In this document: piece after piece, positions 7,776-17,029 of the stretch
Layout of the letters: the number at the start of each line of letters is the position of its first letter
How positions within the stretch are numbered: the stretch's first letter is position 1
Assembly: GCA_029572955.1 (NCBI GenBank)
Contig: JAKPQE010000067.1
Coordinates: 1-57,287, forward strand
Reading direction: 5' to 3'
Length of the DNA: 57,287 nucleotides
Origin: Pseudomonadota bacterium
Lineage (GTDB): Bacteria > Pseudomonadota > Alphaproteobacteria > Rhizobiales > JAKPQE01
The notes under the pieces: model-generated
What the model saw: only the letters and a program-made list of their open reading frames with translations
What the model was told of the DNA's origin: nothing
Database searches by the model: none
Translations under genes and position numbers: made by a program

Positions 7776-9005
7776 ATGATTCACTCCTACATAAGAGATT
7801 TCGAACGCATCCGAATTAAACTCGGCGTACTTGCCGTATTCGGCGTGTTCGGATATTTTGTTTATTATTATTTTTGGGGATTTGCCTTTCCACAGCAGTA
7901 CGAGAATTTCTATCTACGATTGATCGGAACCGTCGCTTCCATCTTTGTCGTGCTGAACGAGACGGTCATAAAAGTCATCAACAAAACATACATCGTCTTT
8001 TCCTATTTTTACCTGCTTTACTGCCTGCCTTTCTTCTTTTGCTTCATGTTCCTGCATAATATCGATTCGTCCGTCTGGATGGGATCGATGATCTGCGCGA
8101 TCATGTACTTGGCTTTTGTTGTCGATGCAGCCAACCTCGCGATCATGTTCTTGATCGGCGGCGGCGGCGCCGTGCTCGCCTTTTTCGGCACCACCACCCC
8201 GCCGGTCGACACCGAGGCGATCTTCGAGGCCCTGCCGGTCGTGGCCTTCGCGCTGTTCGGCGGCGTGGCCACGAAGTATGCCGAGGAGCGCACCATCGAG
8301 GCCAATCGCGACCGCGCCATGGCGCTTGCCCATTCCATCGCGCACGAGCTGCGCACGCCGTTGTTCGGCATGAAGCTCGAGCTCGACGCGCTCAACACCG
8401 AGATCAACGAAGGGCTCGAGGCCGGCGAGGAGACAATCCCGCGGCGCACGCTGGTGCCGGTGCTCGGCCGCATCCGCCGTCACACCTCGAAGGCCTCGAA
8501 CATCGTCGAGCTGCTTCTCCACAACGCCCGTGACGAGGAGATCGACAGCCGCGGCTTCGGCACCCACGACATGGCCGAGACCGTGGCCGAGGCGCTCGGC
8601 CGCTACCCGTTGAGCGAAGCCGAGCGCAAGCGCATCTCGGTGCGCAAGGTCGCCGATTTCAACTATCACGGCTCCGATATCCTGATGGGCAATGTGATCG
8701 CCAATCTCATCGGCAACGCGCTCCGGGCCACCAACCAGAACGGCGGCTCGATCAATGTCGAGATCGACGGCGACTCCACGCCGCCGCAGGTGCGGGTGCG
8801 GGACGGCGGCACCGGCATCCAGCGCTACGACCAGCGCAAGGTGTTCGACCGCTTCTATTCCGGCCGCGAGGGCGGCGCCGGCCTCGGCCTGGCGTTCTGC
8901 CGGCGCGTCGTCACGAGCTTCGGCGGCACCATCACGCTGCAGTCCGAGCCAGGTATCTTCACCGAGTTCGTCATTCGTCTCCCGAGATCCGAGAAGTCTT
9001 CATGA
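7776..9005 (+). CDS. lqsS: CqsS/LqsS-type membrane sensor histidine kinase
   Basis: 409 aa. The N-terminal ~165 residues are a multi-helix membrane sensor resembling Vibrio CqsS: FPQQYENFYLRL (38-49), CLPFFFCFMFL (83-93) and an acidic VVDAAN (115-120). The kinase core follows: H-box AHELRTP with phospho-acceptor His190, N-box around 306-320 (NVIANLIGNALRATN), G1 VRDGGTGI, G2 GGAGLGLAFCRRV. Unlike CqsS there is no C-terminal receiver domain, as in Legionella LqsS. Start chosen at ATG 7776, with GGAA 8 bases upstream and matching the CqsS N-terminus; the frame is open to 7611. Overlaps lqsR by 4 bases. The DNA encoding the sensor is about 44% GC, far below the rest. Confidence 0.88.
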   Translation: MIHSYIRDFERIRIKLGVLAVFGVFGYFVYYYFWGFAFPQQYENFYLRLIGTVASIFVVLNETVIKVINKTYIVFSYFYLLYCLPFFFCFMFLHNIDSSVWMGSMICAIMYLAFVVDAANLAIMFLIGGGGAVLAFFGTTTPPVDTEAIFEALPVVAFALFGGVATKYAEERTIEANRDRAMALAHSIAHELRTPLFGMKLELDALNTEINEGLEAGEETIPRRTLVPVLGRIRRHTSKASNIVELLLHNARDEEIDSRGFGTHDMAETVAEALGRYPLSEAERKRISVRKVADFNYHGSDILMGNVIANLIGNALRATNQNGGSINVEIDGDSTPPQVRVRDGGTGIQRYDQRKVFDRFYSGREGGAGLGLAFCRRVVTSFGGTITLQSEPGIFTEFVIRLPRSEKSS

Positions 9006-10033
9006 GCCTCGTATTCGACAGGAATGTGCTGCTCAACCATCCCTGCAGCACGCTCCTCCTGGACGACGACGCCGATGTCGTCGAAACCTTGCGCAATTTC
9101 CTCGGCGGCCGCACCGCGTGCCTCGGCTATACCTCGCCGCAGCTGGCACTCGGCCGCCTCGCCAATACCGGCCAGAGCGCCGCCGATCTCAGCCGGTTCA
9201 TCGGCCATTACGGCGACCGGCCGGAGGACCAGAGCGCCGACAAGGCCGACCGGCTGTTGCTGCTGCGCTATTCGGAGGTGCTGCGCTACGCCACCTCGCC
9301 GTCGCGCTACGACATGATCTCGGTGGTCATTTCCGACTACGACATGCCGGAGATGACCGGCATCGACTTCTTCCGCCAGATCAAGCACCTCAAGGTCAAG
9401 AAGGTGCTGCTGACCGGCAAGGCCGACGAGAAGGTGGCGGTCGAGGCGTTCAACGAGGACATCATCGACGGCTTCCTGCTGAAGCAGGACCCGCGCATCC
9501 CCGACCGGCTGCCGGCCATGGTCCTTGCCCAGCACAACGCCTTCATCCGCGAGAATTCCCGCATTCTCGTCGAGATGCTGCGCGCCTCGCAGGACAACAC
9601 CTTCGAGCATGACGGCATCGACGCCATCCTCGACCAGGTGCGCAAGAACTTCAGTTTCATGGAATACTATTTCATCACCGAGCCGCGCGGCTTCATCCTC
9701 AGGAACGCTGCCGGCAAGACCAAGATGCTGCGGCTCGAGACGAAGAAGACGCTCGGCGAGATCGCCGACATCTTCGAGGACCAGTTCGGCCGCTCGCCGA
9801 TGTCGGATGCGGTCAGGGCCGCCGCGGTGCTGCCGGAAAACGTCGGCGGGCCGGGCTGGGTGCACCGGCTCTACGACGATTTCGAGACGCATCTGGTGCC
9901 GTGCCGGATCACCGGCGACTGGGCCTGGGCGCTGACCGACTTTTCCCAGGAAGACGAGATGCTGTCGACGTCGTCGTGGTCGGCGCATCGCTCGGCGGTG
10001 CTCGAGCGGCCGATCAATCCGCGCGTCAACTGA
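9002..10033 (+). CDS. lqsR: LqsR-type response regulator with inserted receiver and non-HTH output domain
   Basis: 343 aa. The receiver domain has the acidic pocket Asp21-Asp23 (LLLDDDAD), phospho-acceptor Asp112 in VVISDYDMPEMTG, Thr138 and Lys161. About 65 residues separate the acidic pair region from the phospho-acceptor strand, far more than in a normal receiver, as in Legionella LqsR. The C-terminal ~150 residues (FMEYYFITEPRGFIL onward) show no helix-turn-helix, GGDEF or HPt that I recognise. ATG overlaps the kinase stop (ATGA), so it is coupled to the kinase and is its probable partner. Converges on malQ with a 24-base gap. Confidence 0.82.
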   Translation: MSLVFDRNVLLNHPCSTLLLDDDADVVETLRNFLGGRTACLGYTSPQLALGRLANTGQSAADLSRFIGHYGDRPEDQSADKADRLLLLRYSEVLRYATSPSRYDMISVVISDYDMPEMTGIDFFRQIKHLKVKKVLLTGKADEKVAVEAFNEDIIDGFLLKQDPRIPDRLPAMVLAQHNAFIRENSRILVEMLRASQDNTFEHDGIDAILDQVRKNFSFMEYYFITEPRGFILRNAAGKTKMLRLETKKTLGEIADIFEDQFGRSPMSDAVRAAAVLPENVGGPGWVHRLYDDFETHLVPCRITGDWAWALTDFSQEDEMLSTSSWSAHRSAVLERPINPRVN

Positions 10034-10057
10034 GGGACGGCGGCCGGGCGGGCGGCA

Positions 10058-11929
10058 TCACTCGCCGGCGCCGCTGCGTCCCTCGGTCATCGCCGTGCAC
10101 AGGCGGTCGAAGCGGTCGACATCCGCGATCTCCTCCAGCGACACCGGCAGGCGGCGGCGCCAGTTCGGATGCTCGTCGACGGTGCCGGGCAGGTTCGGCT
10201 GCTCGACGAGGCCGAGCGCGTCCTCGATACCGGCGGCGACAGCCGCCGCCGGGCTCGATGCCAGCCGGCGGTGCAGGGCAAGGCTCAGTTCCTCGCGATC
10301 GTCGCGCTCGCTGGCGGCGAGGTCGACGCCGGCCATGCCGGTGAGGCGCCAGAGGTCGTGGTCGCGTTCAGTGCGCTCGGCAGCGATCGCCTCGGGATCG
10401 TGGCGGCCGATGCGCTCGCGCCATTCGATGTCGCGAAAGCCCATGAAGCCGCGCAGGGTCGGCAGGTCGTGGGTCGTCAGGGTCGCGATCGCGTCGCGGG
10501 GGTATTTCTCCGGCGTGCGGAAATCGCCGCCCCATTCGCGCTCGAACCAGGTCACCCGGTAGCCGAGCACGTTGCGCCGGGCCATCGCCTCGCGCAGGCC
10601 CTCGGGCACGTTGCCGAGATCCTCGCCGACGACGACGCTGCGCGCGGCGCGGGATTCGCGCGCCGTCACCGCGAGGAGGTCGTCGAGCGGGAAGCGGACA
10701 TAGGTGCCGGGCAGGCCCTCGGGGATCCAGAAGGTGCGCACGAAGCCGAGCACGTGGTCGATGCGGATCATGCCGGCGCGGGTCATGGCGCTTTTCAGCA
10801 TCGCCGCGAAGGGGGCATAGCCGGTGCGCTTCAGGGCATGCGGATTGAACGGGGCAAGGCCCCAGTTCTGGCCGTTGGAATCGAAAGCGTCGGGCGGCGC
10901 GCCGAGCGACACGCCGCGGCCGAACATCTCCGGCTCGGCCCAGAAGTCGGCGCCGTGGCCGGCAACTCCGACGGCGATGTCGAGATAGAGGCCGAGGCGC
11001 ATGCCGGCGGCGCGGGCACGGGCCTGGGCCGCGGCGAGCTGCTCGTCGGCGAGCCACTGCAGATATTCGTGGAAGGCGACGCGGCGGGCGTTCTCGCCGG
11101 CGAAGCGCGCGACCTCGCCGGAACGCGGATCGCGATACGCCTGCGGCCAGCACGGCCAGCCGGCGGCGTCCGGGCGCTCGCAGGTGAAATGCTCGGAGAG
11201 CACGTCGAAGACGGCGCGCCGGCGCAGCCCCTCGCCACGGCTCTGGCGGAACGCCTCGAAGGCGGCGCGGCGGGCGCCGCCGCCCGTCTCGAACGCCTCG
11301 AACAGCGCCTCGTAGAGCGGCCATTTGAGCGCGGCGACGGCGGCGTAATCGATCAGCTCGCCGTCCCGCAGGGCGGCGAAGGCCGCGGCACTGGCCTCGA
11401 GGGCGCGACGGGCCGGCTCGCTCGTTTCGAATTCCGGCACCTTGTCGACGGCGATGTGGAAGATGTTGAGCCCCTGCCGGCTCGACGGCGAATAGGGGCT
11501 GACCCATTCGGGCCGCGCCGGAAAGAGCGCGTGCACCGGGTTGATGCCGAGGAAATCGGCGCCCTTCGCCGCGGCGATCTCGGCCATGCGGGCAAGGTTC
11601 TCGAAGTCGCCGACGGCCTGGTCGCGATCGGAGACGAGGCCGTAGAGCGGCGCGGTGAAGCCCCAGGGCAGCGGCCCGCCGGCCGTCGCCTCGGCGACGG
11701 AGAAGCAGGCACCGGCGTCTTCGGCGAGGTCCGGGTCGCCGGCCTGGAGCGGTGCGGCCAGCGCCTCGGCGATCTCGGCCGGCGTTTCGGCGGCAACGCC
11801 CATCGCGGCGAGCACGGCGCGGACGGTCTCGTCCGGCACCGGATGATGGCGGCCGGCGCTGTCGTAGTAGCTGCGCTCGATGCCATACTTGTCGGCAAGG
11901 AGGTCGAGCGCGGCGGGCTGATCGGTCAT
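10058..11929 (-). CDS. malQ: 4-alpha-glucanotransferase (amylomaltase)
   Basis: 623 aa GH77 enzyme moving alpha-1,4-glucan segments between maltooligosaccharides and glucose. Recognisable blocks: GINPVHALFPARPEWVSPYS near the N-terminal third, IDHVLGFVRTFWIPEG with the catalytic Asp, VVGEDLGNVPEGLREAM with the acid/base Glu, and TTHDLPTLRGF with the transition-state Asp. Start ATG 11929 overlaps the glgX stop (ATGA), and TTTCTG precedes it, so translation is probably coupled to glgX. It is the last gene of the glgC-glgA-glgX-malQ operon and probably recycles the short chains released by the debranching enzyme. Confidence 0.93.
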   Translation of the reverse strand: MTDQPAALDLLADKYGIERSYYDSAGRHHPVPDETVRAVLAAMGVAAETPAEIAEALAAPLQAGDPDLAEDAGACFSVAEATAGGPLPWGFTAPLYGLVSDRDQAVGDFENLARMAEIAAAKGADFLGINPVHALFPARPEWVSPYSPSSRQGLNIFHIAVDKVPEFETSEPARRALEASAAAFAALRDGELIDYAAVAALKWPLYEALFEAFETGGGARRAAFEAFRQSRGEGLRRRAVFDVLSEHFTCERPDAAGWPCWPQAYRDPRSGEVARFAGENARRVAFHEYLQWLADEQLAAAQARARAAGMRLGLYLDIAVGVAGHGADFWAEPEMFGRGVSLGAPPDAFDSNGQNWGLAPFNPHALKRTGYAPFAAMLKSAMTRAGMIRIDHVLGFVRTFWIPEGLPGTYVRFPLDDLLAVTARESRAARSVVVGEDLGNVPEGLREAMARRNVLGYRVTWFEREWGGDFRTPEKYPRDAIATLTTHDLPTLRGFMGFRDIEWRERIGRHDPEAIAAERTERDHDLWRLTGMAGVDLAASERDDREELSLALHRRLASSPAAAVAAGIEDALGLVEQPNLPGTVDEHPNWRRRLPVSLEEIADVDRFDRLCTAMTEGRSGAGE

Positions 11930-14076
11930 TTCTGTTTCCCGTTGGGGAAGCCGGCCGCGGTCTCGACGAACACGGCGAGCGAGCGCGGCTCCATGGCGAG
12001 CGAAGCGCGCGAGCCGAGGGGAACGGCGATGGCCGGAGCGCCGTCGGCGGTGGTGGTGTCGATTTCCATCTTCCAGACGTGGCCGGGGCTCGCCGCCGGC
12101 ATGACGAAACGGGTCGCCTCGGCACTGGCGTTGACGACGATCATCACCGGGCTCTCGACGATGTCGTAGGCCGGGGCGTCGGCCGCCGTGCGCAGCACCA
12201 CGGCGAGACAGCGCAGGCCCGGATTGCTCCAGCCGTCGCGGCCCATCTCGCGGCCGTCCGGGGCGATCCACTGGATGTCCTTGATGTCCTCGCCGGCGCG
12301 GCAGTTGCCATGCAGGAAGCGGGACTGGCGGACCGCCTTGTTGTCGCGCCGGAAAGCGGCGAGGCGGCGCACGAAGGCGAGGAAGTCGGCGTCGGTATGG
12401 AGGCCGCCCCAGTCGACCCAGCCGGTCGAATTGTCCTGGGCGTAGGCGTTGTTGTTGCCGCCCTGGCCGTTGCCGATCTCGTCGCCGGCATGGATCATCG
12501 GGGTGCCCTGCGACAAGAGCAGCGTCGCCATCAGATTGCGGCGCTGGCGATTGCGCACGGCGCGGATCTCGGGGTCCGTCGTCGGCCCCTCGACGCCGTA
12601 ATTGGCGCTGAAATTCTCCGAATGGCCGTCGCGGTTTTCCTCGCCATTGGCCTCGTTGTGCTTGGTCGCGAAGGCGACCGAGTCGGCGAGCGTCAGGCCG
12701 TCATGGGCGGCGACGAAATTGATCGAGGCCCAGGGCCGGCGGCCGTTGCGATCGAAGAAGTCGGCCGAGCCGGCGATGCGGGTGGCGAATTCCGGCGCCA
12801 TGCCGCCGTCGCCGCGCCAGAAGCGGCGCACCGTGTCGCGATAGCGGTCGTTCCATTCGGCCTGGCCGGGCGGGAAGCCGCCGAGGCGATAGCCGCCATA
12901 GCCGACGTCCCAGGGCTCCATGATCAGCTTGACGCGGGCGAGCACCGGATCCTGGCGCAGGGCGTCGAGGAAGCCGGCGCCGGGGTCGAAGTCGGAATGC
13001 TCGCGGGCAAGGGCGCTCGCCAGATCGAAGCGGAAGCCGTCGACATGGCCGACCTCGACCCAGTAGCGCAGGGAATCGAGGACGAGGCGCTGGACGTGCG
13101 GCTGCGACAGGTCGAGCGTGTTGCCGCAGCCGGAATAGTCCGTGTAGTAGCGCGGCGCCATCGGATCGAGCCGGTAATAGCTGCGATTGTCGATGCCGCG
13201 GAACGACAGCGTCGGCCCGTACTGATTGCCCTCGGCGGTGTGGTTGTAGACGACGTCGAGGATGACCTCGATGCCGCCGGCGTGCAGGCTGCGCACCATG
13301 TGCTGGAAATCGGCGAGGCCGCCGCCGGTGAGGAAGCGGATGTCGGGCGCGAAATAGCCGAGGGTGTTGTAGCCCCACAGGTTGACGAGGCCCTTGTCGA
13401 CGAGGAAGCGCTCGTCGGCATAGGCGTGGATCGGCAACAGCTCGACGGCGGTGATGCCGAGCTTGACCATGTGATCGATCATCTGCGGCGAGGCGATGCC
13501 GGTGAAATGGCCACGGGCGACCTGGGCGACGTCCTGACGCTGCATGGTCGAGGCGCGCACGCCGGCCTCGTAGATGACGGTCTCGGACCACGGCGTCTCG
13601 GGCGGGCGGTCGTGGCCCCAGCTGAACAGCGGATCGACGACGACGCATTTCGGCATGGCGAAGGCGCTGTCGCGGCGGTCGAAGGAGAGGTCCTCGCGGC
13701 CGCTGTCGCGGCGGTAGCCGTGCAGCGAATCGCTCCATTTCAGCCGGCCGGAAAAGCCCTTGGCGTAAGGGTCGATCAGCAGCTTGTTGGGATTGAAGCG
13801 GTCGCCGGCCTCCGGATCGTAGGGGCCGTGGACGCGATAGCCGTAGAGCGTGCCGGGGCGGATGCGCGGCAGATAGCCGTGCCAGATGTCCGAGGTGCGC
13901 TCGGGCAGCGCCTTGCGGGCGATCTCGCGGCCGGTGCGGCGGGAGAACAGGCACAGCTCGACGCAGGTGGCGTTGGCCGAGAAGATGGCGAAATTCGTCC
14001 CCTCGCCATCGAACGTGGCGCCGAGCGGATAGGGCTGGCCGGGCTTGACCTCGAGACGGGCGGATGACGACAACAT
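11926..14076 (-). CDS. glgX: Glycogen debranching enzyme GlgX
   Basis: 716 aa GH13 debranching enzyme hydrolysing alpha-1,6 branches of glycogen. An N-terminal CBM48 region (PYPLGATFDGEGTNFAIFSA) precedes the catalytic barrel, with DVVYNHTAEG, VDGFRFDLASAL (nucleophile Asp), LIMEPWDVGYGGYRLG (acid/base Glu) and FVAAHDGLTLADSV (third Asp). Length is normal for GlgX. It lies 48 bases after glgA and overlaps malQ by 4 bases. The glgA-glgX gap holds a small inverted repeat (separate entry). Confidence 0.94.
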   Translation of the reverse strand: MLSSSARLEVKPGQPYPLGATFDGEGTNFAIFSANATCVELCLFSRRTGREIARKALPERTSDIWHGYLPRIRPGTLYGYRVHGPYDPEAGDRFNPNKLLIDPYAKGFSGRLKWSDSLHGYRRDSGREDLSFDRRDSAFAMPKCVVVDPLFSWGHDRPPETPWSETVIYEAGVRASTMQRQDVAQVARGHFTGIASPQMIDHMVKLGITAVELLPIHAYADERFLVDKGLVNLWGYNTLGYFAPDIRFLTGGGLADFQHMVRSLHAGGIEVILDVVYNHTAEGNQYGPTLSFRGIDNRSYYRLDPMAPRYYTDYSGCGNTLDLSQPHVQRLVLDSLRYWVEVGHVDGFRFDLASALAREHSDFDPGAGFLDALRQDPVLARVKLIMEPWDVGYGGYRLGGFPPGQAEWNDRYRDTVRRFWRGDGGMAPEFATRIAGSADFFDRNGRRPWASINFVAAHDGLTLADSVAFATKHNEANGEENRDGHSENFSANYGVEGPTTDPEIRAVRNRQRRNLMATLLLSQGTPMIHAGDEIGNGQGGNNNAYAQDNSTGWVDWGGLHTDADFLAFVRRLAAFRRDNKAVRQSRFLHGNCRAGEDIKDIQWIAPDGREMGRDGWSNPGLRCLAVVLRTAADAPAYDIVESPVMIVVNASAEATRFVMPAASPGHVWKMEIDTTTADGAPAIAVPLGSRASLAMEPRSLAVFVETAAGFPNGKQK

Positions 14077-14093
14077 GGAACCGATCTAGAGCG

Positions 14094-14111
14094 TTTTCCG
14101 CGTCCGGAAAA
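14094..14111. repeat. Inverted repeat in the glgA-glgX gap
   Basis: TTTTCC and GGAAAA arms around a 6-base GCGTCC loop, embedded in AGAGCG...TCGC. It resembles the short palindromic elements beginning GAGCGTTTTCC that recur between genes in Hyphomicrobiales genomes. It could act as an mRNA hairpin that tunes glgX relative to glgA, but the stem is short and not followed by a T-run on the minus strand. Confidence 0.4.
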
Positions 14112-14124
14112 TCGCTAATCGCGT

Positions 14125-15723
14125 TCAACCGCCGTTTTTTCCAGAGGTGGGGCTTTTGCGCGACTTGCGGGCGGCCGTCGCCGGTTTCGCCTTCGGCGCG
14201 GCGGTGGCGGCCCTCGGCCTTGCCGGCTTTTTCGGCGCGGCGGACTTCTCTGCCGGCGCCTCCGGCTGCGCCGGCGCCCCGGCCCCCTCGCCCGGCAGCG
14301 ACCGGTAGAGATCGAGGTAGCGCTCGGCCGAGGCGTGCCAGCCGACCGGCTGGGCCATGGCGTTGACCTGCAGGCGGCGCCAGACCTCGGGGGCGCCGTA
14401 CCACAGCGCGATCGCCCGCTCGACGGCGAAGCGCAGGCGGTCGGCATTGACCGGGTAGAAGACGAAGCCGGTGCCGATATTGCGGGCGAGCGCGGCGTCG
14501 TTGGCGTCGATCACCGTGTCGGCGAGGCCGCCGGTGCGCGCGACGATCGGCAGCGTGCCGTAGCGCAGGCCGTAGAGCTGGGTGAGGCCGCAGGGCTCGA
14601 AGCGCGACGGGATGATGATCGCGTCGGCACCCGCCTGGGCGAGATGGGAGAGCGATTCGTCGTAGCCGATACGCACCCCGACGCGGCCGGGATGGCCGGC
14701 GGCGGCGTCCATATAGGCGCGCTGCAGGTCGGGATCGCCCGAGCCGAGGAGGACGAGCTGGCCGCCGCGCTCGATGAGCTCGGGCAGGACGGCGAGCAGG
14801 ATGTCGAGGCCCTTCTGGTAGGCGAGACGGCTGATCACCGTGAAGACCGGCCGGGACGGGTCGACGTCGAGACCGAAGGCGGCCTGCAGCGCCGCCTTGT
14901 CGGCCGCCTTGCCGGAGAGGTCGCGCGGCGAGTAGGTGGCCGGGATCAGCCTGTCGGTGCGCGGGTTCCAGACGGTGTCGTCGATGCCGTTGAGGATACC
15001 GGCGAAGTCCTTGGCGCGGGCCGAGACCGCGCCCTCGAGGCCCATGCCGAACTCGCCGGTGCGCAGCTCCTGGGCATAGGTCGGGCTGACCGTCGTCACC
15101 CGGTCGGAATAGACGATGCCGGATTTGAGCAGCGACAGGGCGCCCCAGTATTCCATGCCGTCGGCGGTGTAGAAGCGCGACGGGATGCCGAGCGTGTCGA
15201 GTTCGGTGGTCGGCACCACGCCCTGATAGGCCATGTTGTGGATGGTGAAGACGGTGCGGGCGCAGGGCACCGTGGCGAGCCGGATGTAGAACGGCGCAAG
15301 GCCGGCCTGCCAGTCGTGGGCATGGACGACATCGGGCCGCCAGCCGGCGACGCCCTCGCAGCCGATCCGCGCCGCGATGCCCGACAGGGTGGCGAAGCGG
15401 ACGTGGTTGTCCGGCCAGTCCTGGCCGTCGGGCATGTGGTAGGGCGAGCCCGGCCGGTCGAAGAGATGCGGCGCGTCGAGGGCGATGACGTCGAGGCCGG
15501 ACGCCTCGCCGGCGAGCAGGGTGACGTCGCCGCCGCGCTCCCTAAAGCGGCCGACGACCCGCGTGCCGCCGAGCGCTCCGGCCACTTCCGGGTAGTTCGG
15601 CAGGAGTACCCGCACCTCGGCGCCGAGGCGGCCGAGCGCCTGCGGCAGGGCACCGACGACATCGGCCAATCCGCCGGTCTTGATCAGCGGATAGCACTCG
15701 GAAGCAACGAACAGGACGCGCAA
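14125..15723 (-). CDS. glgA: Glycogen synthase (ADP-glucose)
   Basis: 532 aa GT5 enzyme extending alpha-1,4-glucan from ADP-glucose. KTGGLADVVGALP (from Lys15) binds ADP-glucose, and the C-terminal half has the IIPSRFEPCGLTQLYG motif. About 55 extra residues at the C-terminus are rich in Ala, Pro and Lys (EKSAAPKKPARPRAA region), beyond the usual ~480 aa, and look disordered. The start is a TTG at 15723, giving MRVLFVASEC, with GAGGA about 9 bases upstream inside the end of glgC. Only 5 bases separate the glgC stop from this start. Confidence 0.94.
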   Translation of the reverse strand: MRVLFVASECYPLIKTGGLADVVGALPQALGRLGAEVRVLLPNYPEVAGALGGTRVVGRFRERGGDVTLLAGEASGLDVIALDAPHLFDRPGSPYHMPDGQDWPDNHVRFATLSGIAARIGCEGVAGWRPDVVHAHDWQAGLAPFYIRLATVPCARTVFTIHNMAYQGVVPTTELDTLGIPSRFYTADGMEYWGALSLLKSGIVYSDRVTTVSPTYAQELRTGEFGMGLEGAVSARAKDFAGILNGIDDTVWNPRTDRLIPATYSPRDLSGKAADKAALQAAFGLDVDPSRPVFTVISRLAYQKGLDILLAVLPELIERGGQLVLLGSGDPDLQRAYMDAAAGHPGRVGVRIGYDESLSHLAQAGADAIIIPSRFEPCGLTQLYGLRYGTLPIVARTGGLADTVIDANDAALARNIGTGFVFYPVNADRLRFAVERAIALWYGAPEVWRRLQVNAMAQPVGWHASAERYLDLYRSLPGEGAGAPAQPEAPAEKSAAPKKPARPRAATAAPKAKPATAARKSRKSPTSGKNGG

Positions 15724-15728
15724 CTATT

Positions 15729-16997
15729 TCAATCCTCGAGAGCGTCGATCATCGACTGCGTGATCAGCACCACGCCGCCCTCCGAATAGCGGAAGCGCTT
15801 GGCGTCGAGTTCCGGATCCTCGCCGACGACGAGGCCGGGCGGGATGTTGACGCCGCGATCGACCACCACCCGCTTCAGCCGGGCGCCGCGGTTGATCGTG
15901 ACATAGGGCAAGGCGACGACATGTTCGAGCGAGGAATAGGAATGAGCCCGCACGCCGGTGAACAGCAGCGACTTGTCGATCCGCGCACCGGAGATGATGC
16001 AGTTGCCCGAGATCAGCGAGGAAATCGCCTGTCCGCGGCGGCCGTCCTCGTCGTGGATGAACTTGGCCGGCGGGGTGACCTCGGCATAGGTCCAGATCGG
16101 CCAGTTCTGATCGTAGATGTCGAGTTCGGGAACGAAGTCGGTGAGATCGATGTTGGCCTGCCAGAAGGCGTCGATGGTGCCGACGTCGCGCCAGTAGGGC
16201 GCGGCCTCGACGCCGGAGCGCACGCAGGAATCGGAGAAGTGATGGGCGATCGCCTTGCCGTGCTTGACGATGTAGGGGATGAGGTCCTTGCCGAAATCGT
16301 GGCTGGAATCCTCCTGGCCCTCGTCGCGGCGCAACAGGTCGTAGAGGAACGGGGCGTCGAACACGTAGATGCCCATCGAGGCGAGCGCGACGTCGGGCTT
16401 GCCGGGCATCGGCGGCGGATCGGCGGGCTTCTCGACGAAATCGATGATGCGCGACCACTCGTCGACCTTCATGACGCCGAAGCCGGTCGCTTCCATGCGC
16501 GGCACCTCGATGCAGGCGACCGTGACGTCGGCGCCGCTGGCGACGTGCTGCTCGAGCATCAGCTCGTAGTCCATCTTGTAGATGTGGTCGCCGGCGAGGA
16601 TGACGATGAGGTCCGGGCCGTAGCTCTCGATGATGTCGAGGTTCTGGGCGACGGCGTCGGCGGTGCCGACATACCACTTGTCCTCGGAGACGCGCTGCGA
16701 GGCCGGCAGGATGTCGAAGATCTCGTTACGCTCGGGCCGCAGGAAGTTCCAGCCGCGCTGCAGGTGGCGGATCAGGCTGTGCGCCTTGTACTGGGTCGCC
16801 ACGGTGATGCGGCGGATACCCGAATTGATCGCATTGGAGAGGGCGAAGTCGATGATGCGGCTCTTGCCGCCGAAATAGACCGCCGGCTTGGCGCGTGTAT
16901 CGGTCAATTCCTTGAGCCGGCTGCCGCGGCCGCCGGCGAGCACGAATGCCAGCGCGTTGCGGCCGAGGCGGCGCTGGGAAGACTGGCGCATAGACAT
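15729..16997 (-). CDS. glgC: Glucose-1-phosphate adenylyltransferase
   Basis: 422 aa. Makes ADP-glucose from ATP and glucose 1-phosphate, the committed step of glycogen synthesis and the first gene of the operon. The nucleotide-binding [20 protein letters not shown] lies near residue 20, followed by [13 protein letters not shown] and the GDHIYKMDY block. A left-handed beta-helix C-terminal part ends at [11 protein letters not shown]. Start chosen at the ATG at 16997 behind AAAGGA with 7 bases of spacing; the frame is open upstream but without a matching ribosome binding site. Allosteric control by sugar phosphates is known for the family but cannot be assigned here. Confidence 0.95.
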   Translation of the reverse strand: MSMRQSSQRRLGRNALAFVLAGGRGSRLKELTDTRAKPAVYFGGKSRIIDFALSNAINSGIRRITVATQYKAHSLIRHLQRGWNFLRPERNEIFDILPASQRVSEDKWYVGTADAVAQNLDIIESYGPDLIVILAGDHIYKMDYELMLEQHVASGADVTVACIEVPRMEATGFGVMKVDEWSRIIDFVEKPADPPPMPGKPDVALASMGIYVFDAPFLYDLLRRDEGQEDSSHDFGKDLIPYIVKHGKAIAHHFSDSCVRSGVEAAPYWRDVGTIDAFWQANIDLTDFVPELDIYDQNWPIWTYAEVTPPAKFIHDEDGRRGQAISSLISGNCIISGARIDKSLLFTGVRAHSYSSLEHVVALPYVTINRGARLKRVVVDRGVNIPPGLVVGEDPELDAKRFRYSEGGVVLITQSMIDALED

Positions 16998-17029
16998 GGA
17001 TTTTTCCTTTCCCATCAGAACGACTGGGA

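Noticed and set aside
11752-14067. 771-codon open frame on the plus strand opposite glgX
   Set aside because: Antisense shadow of glgX; glgX has all GH13 motifs.
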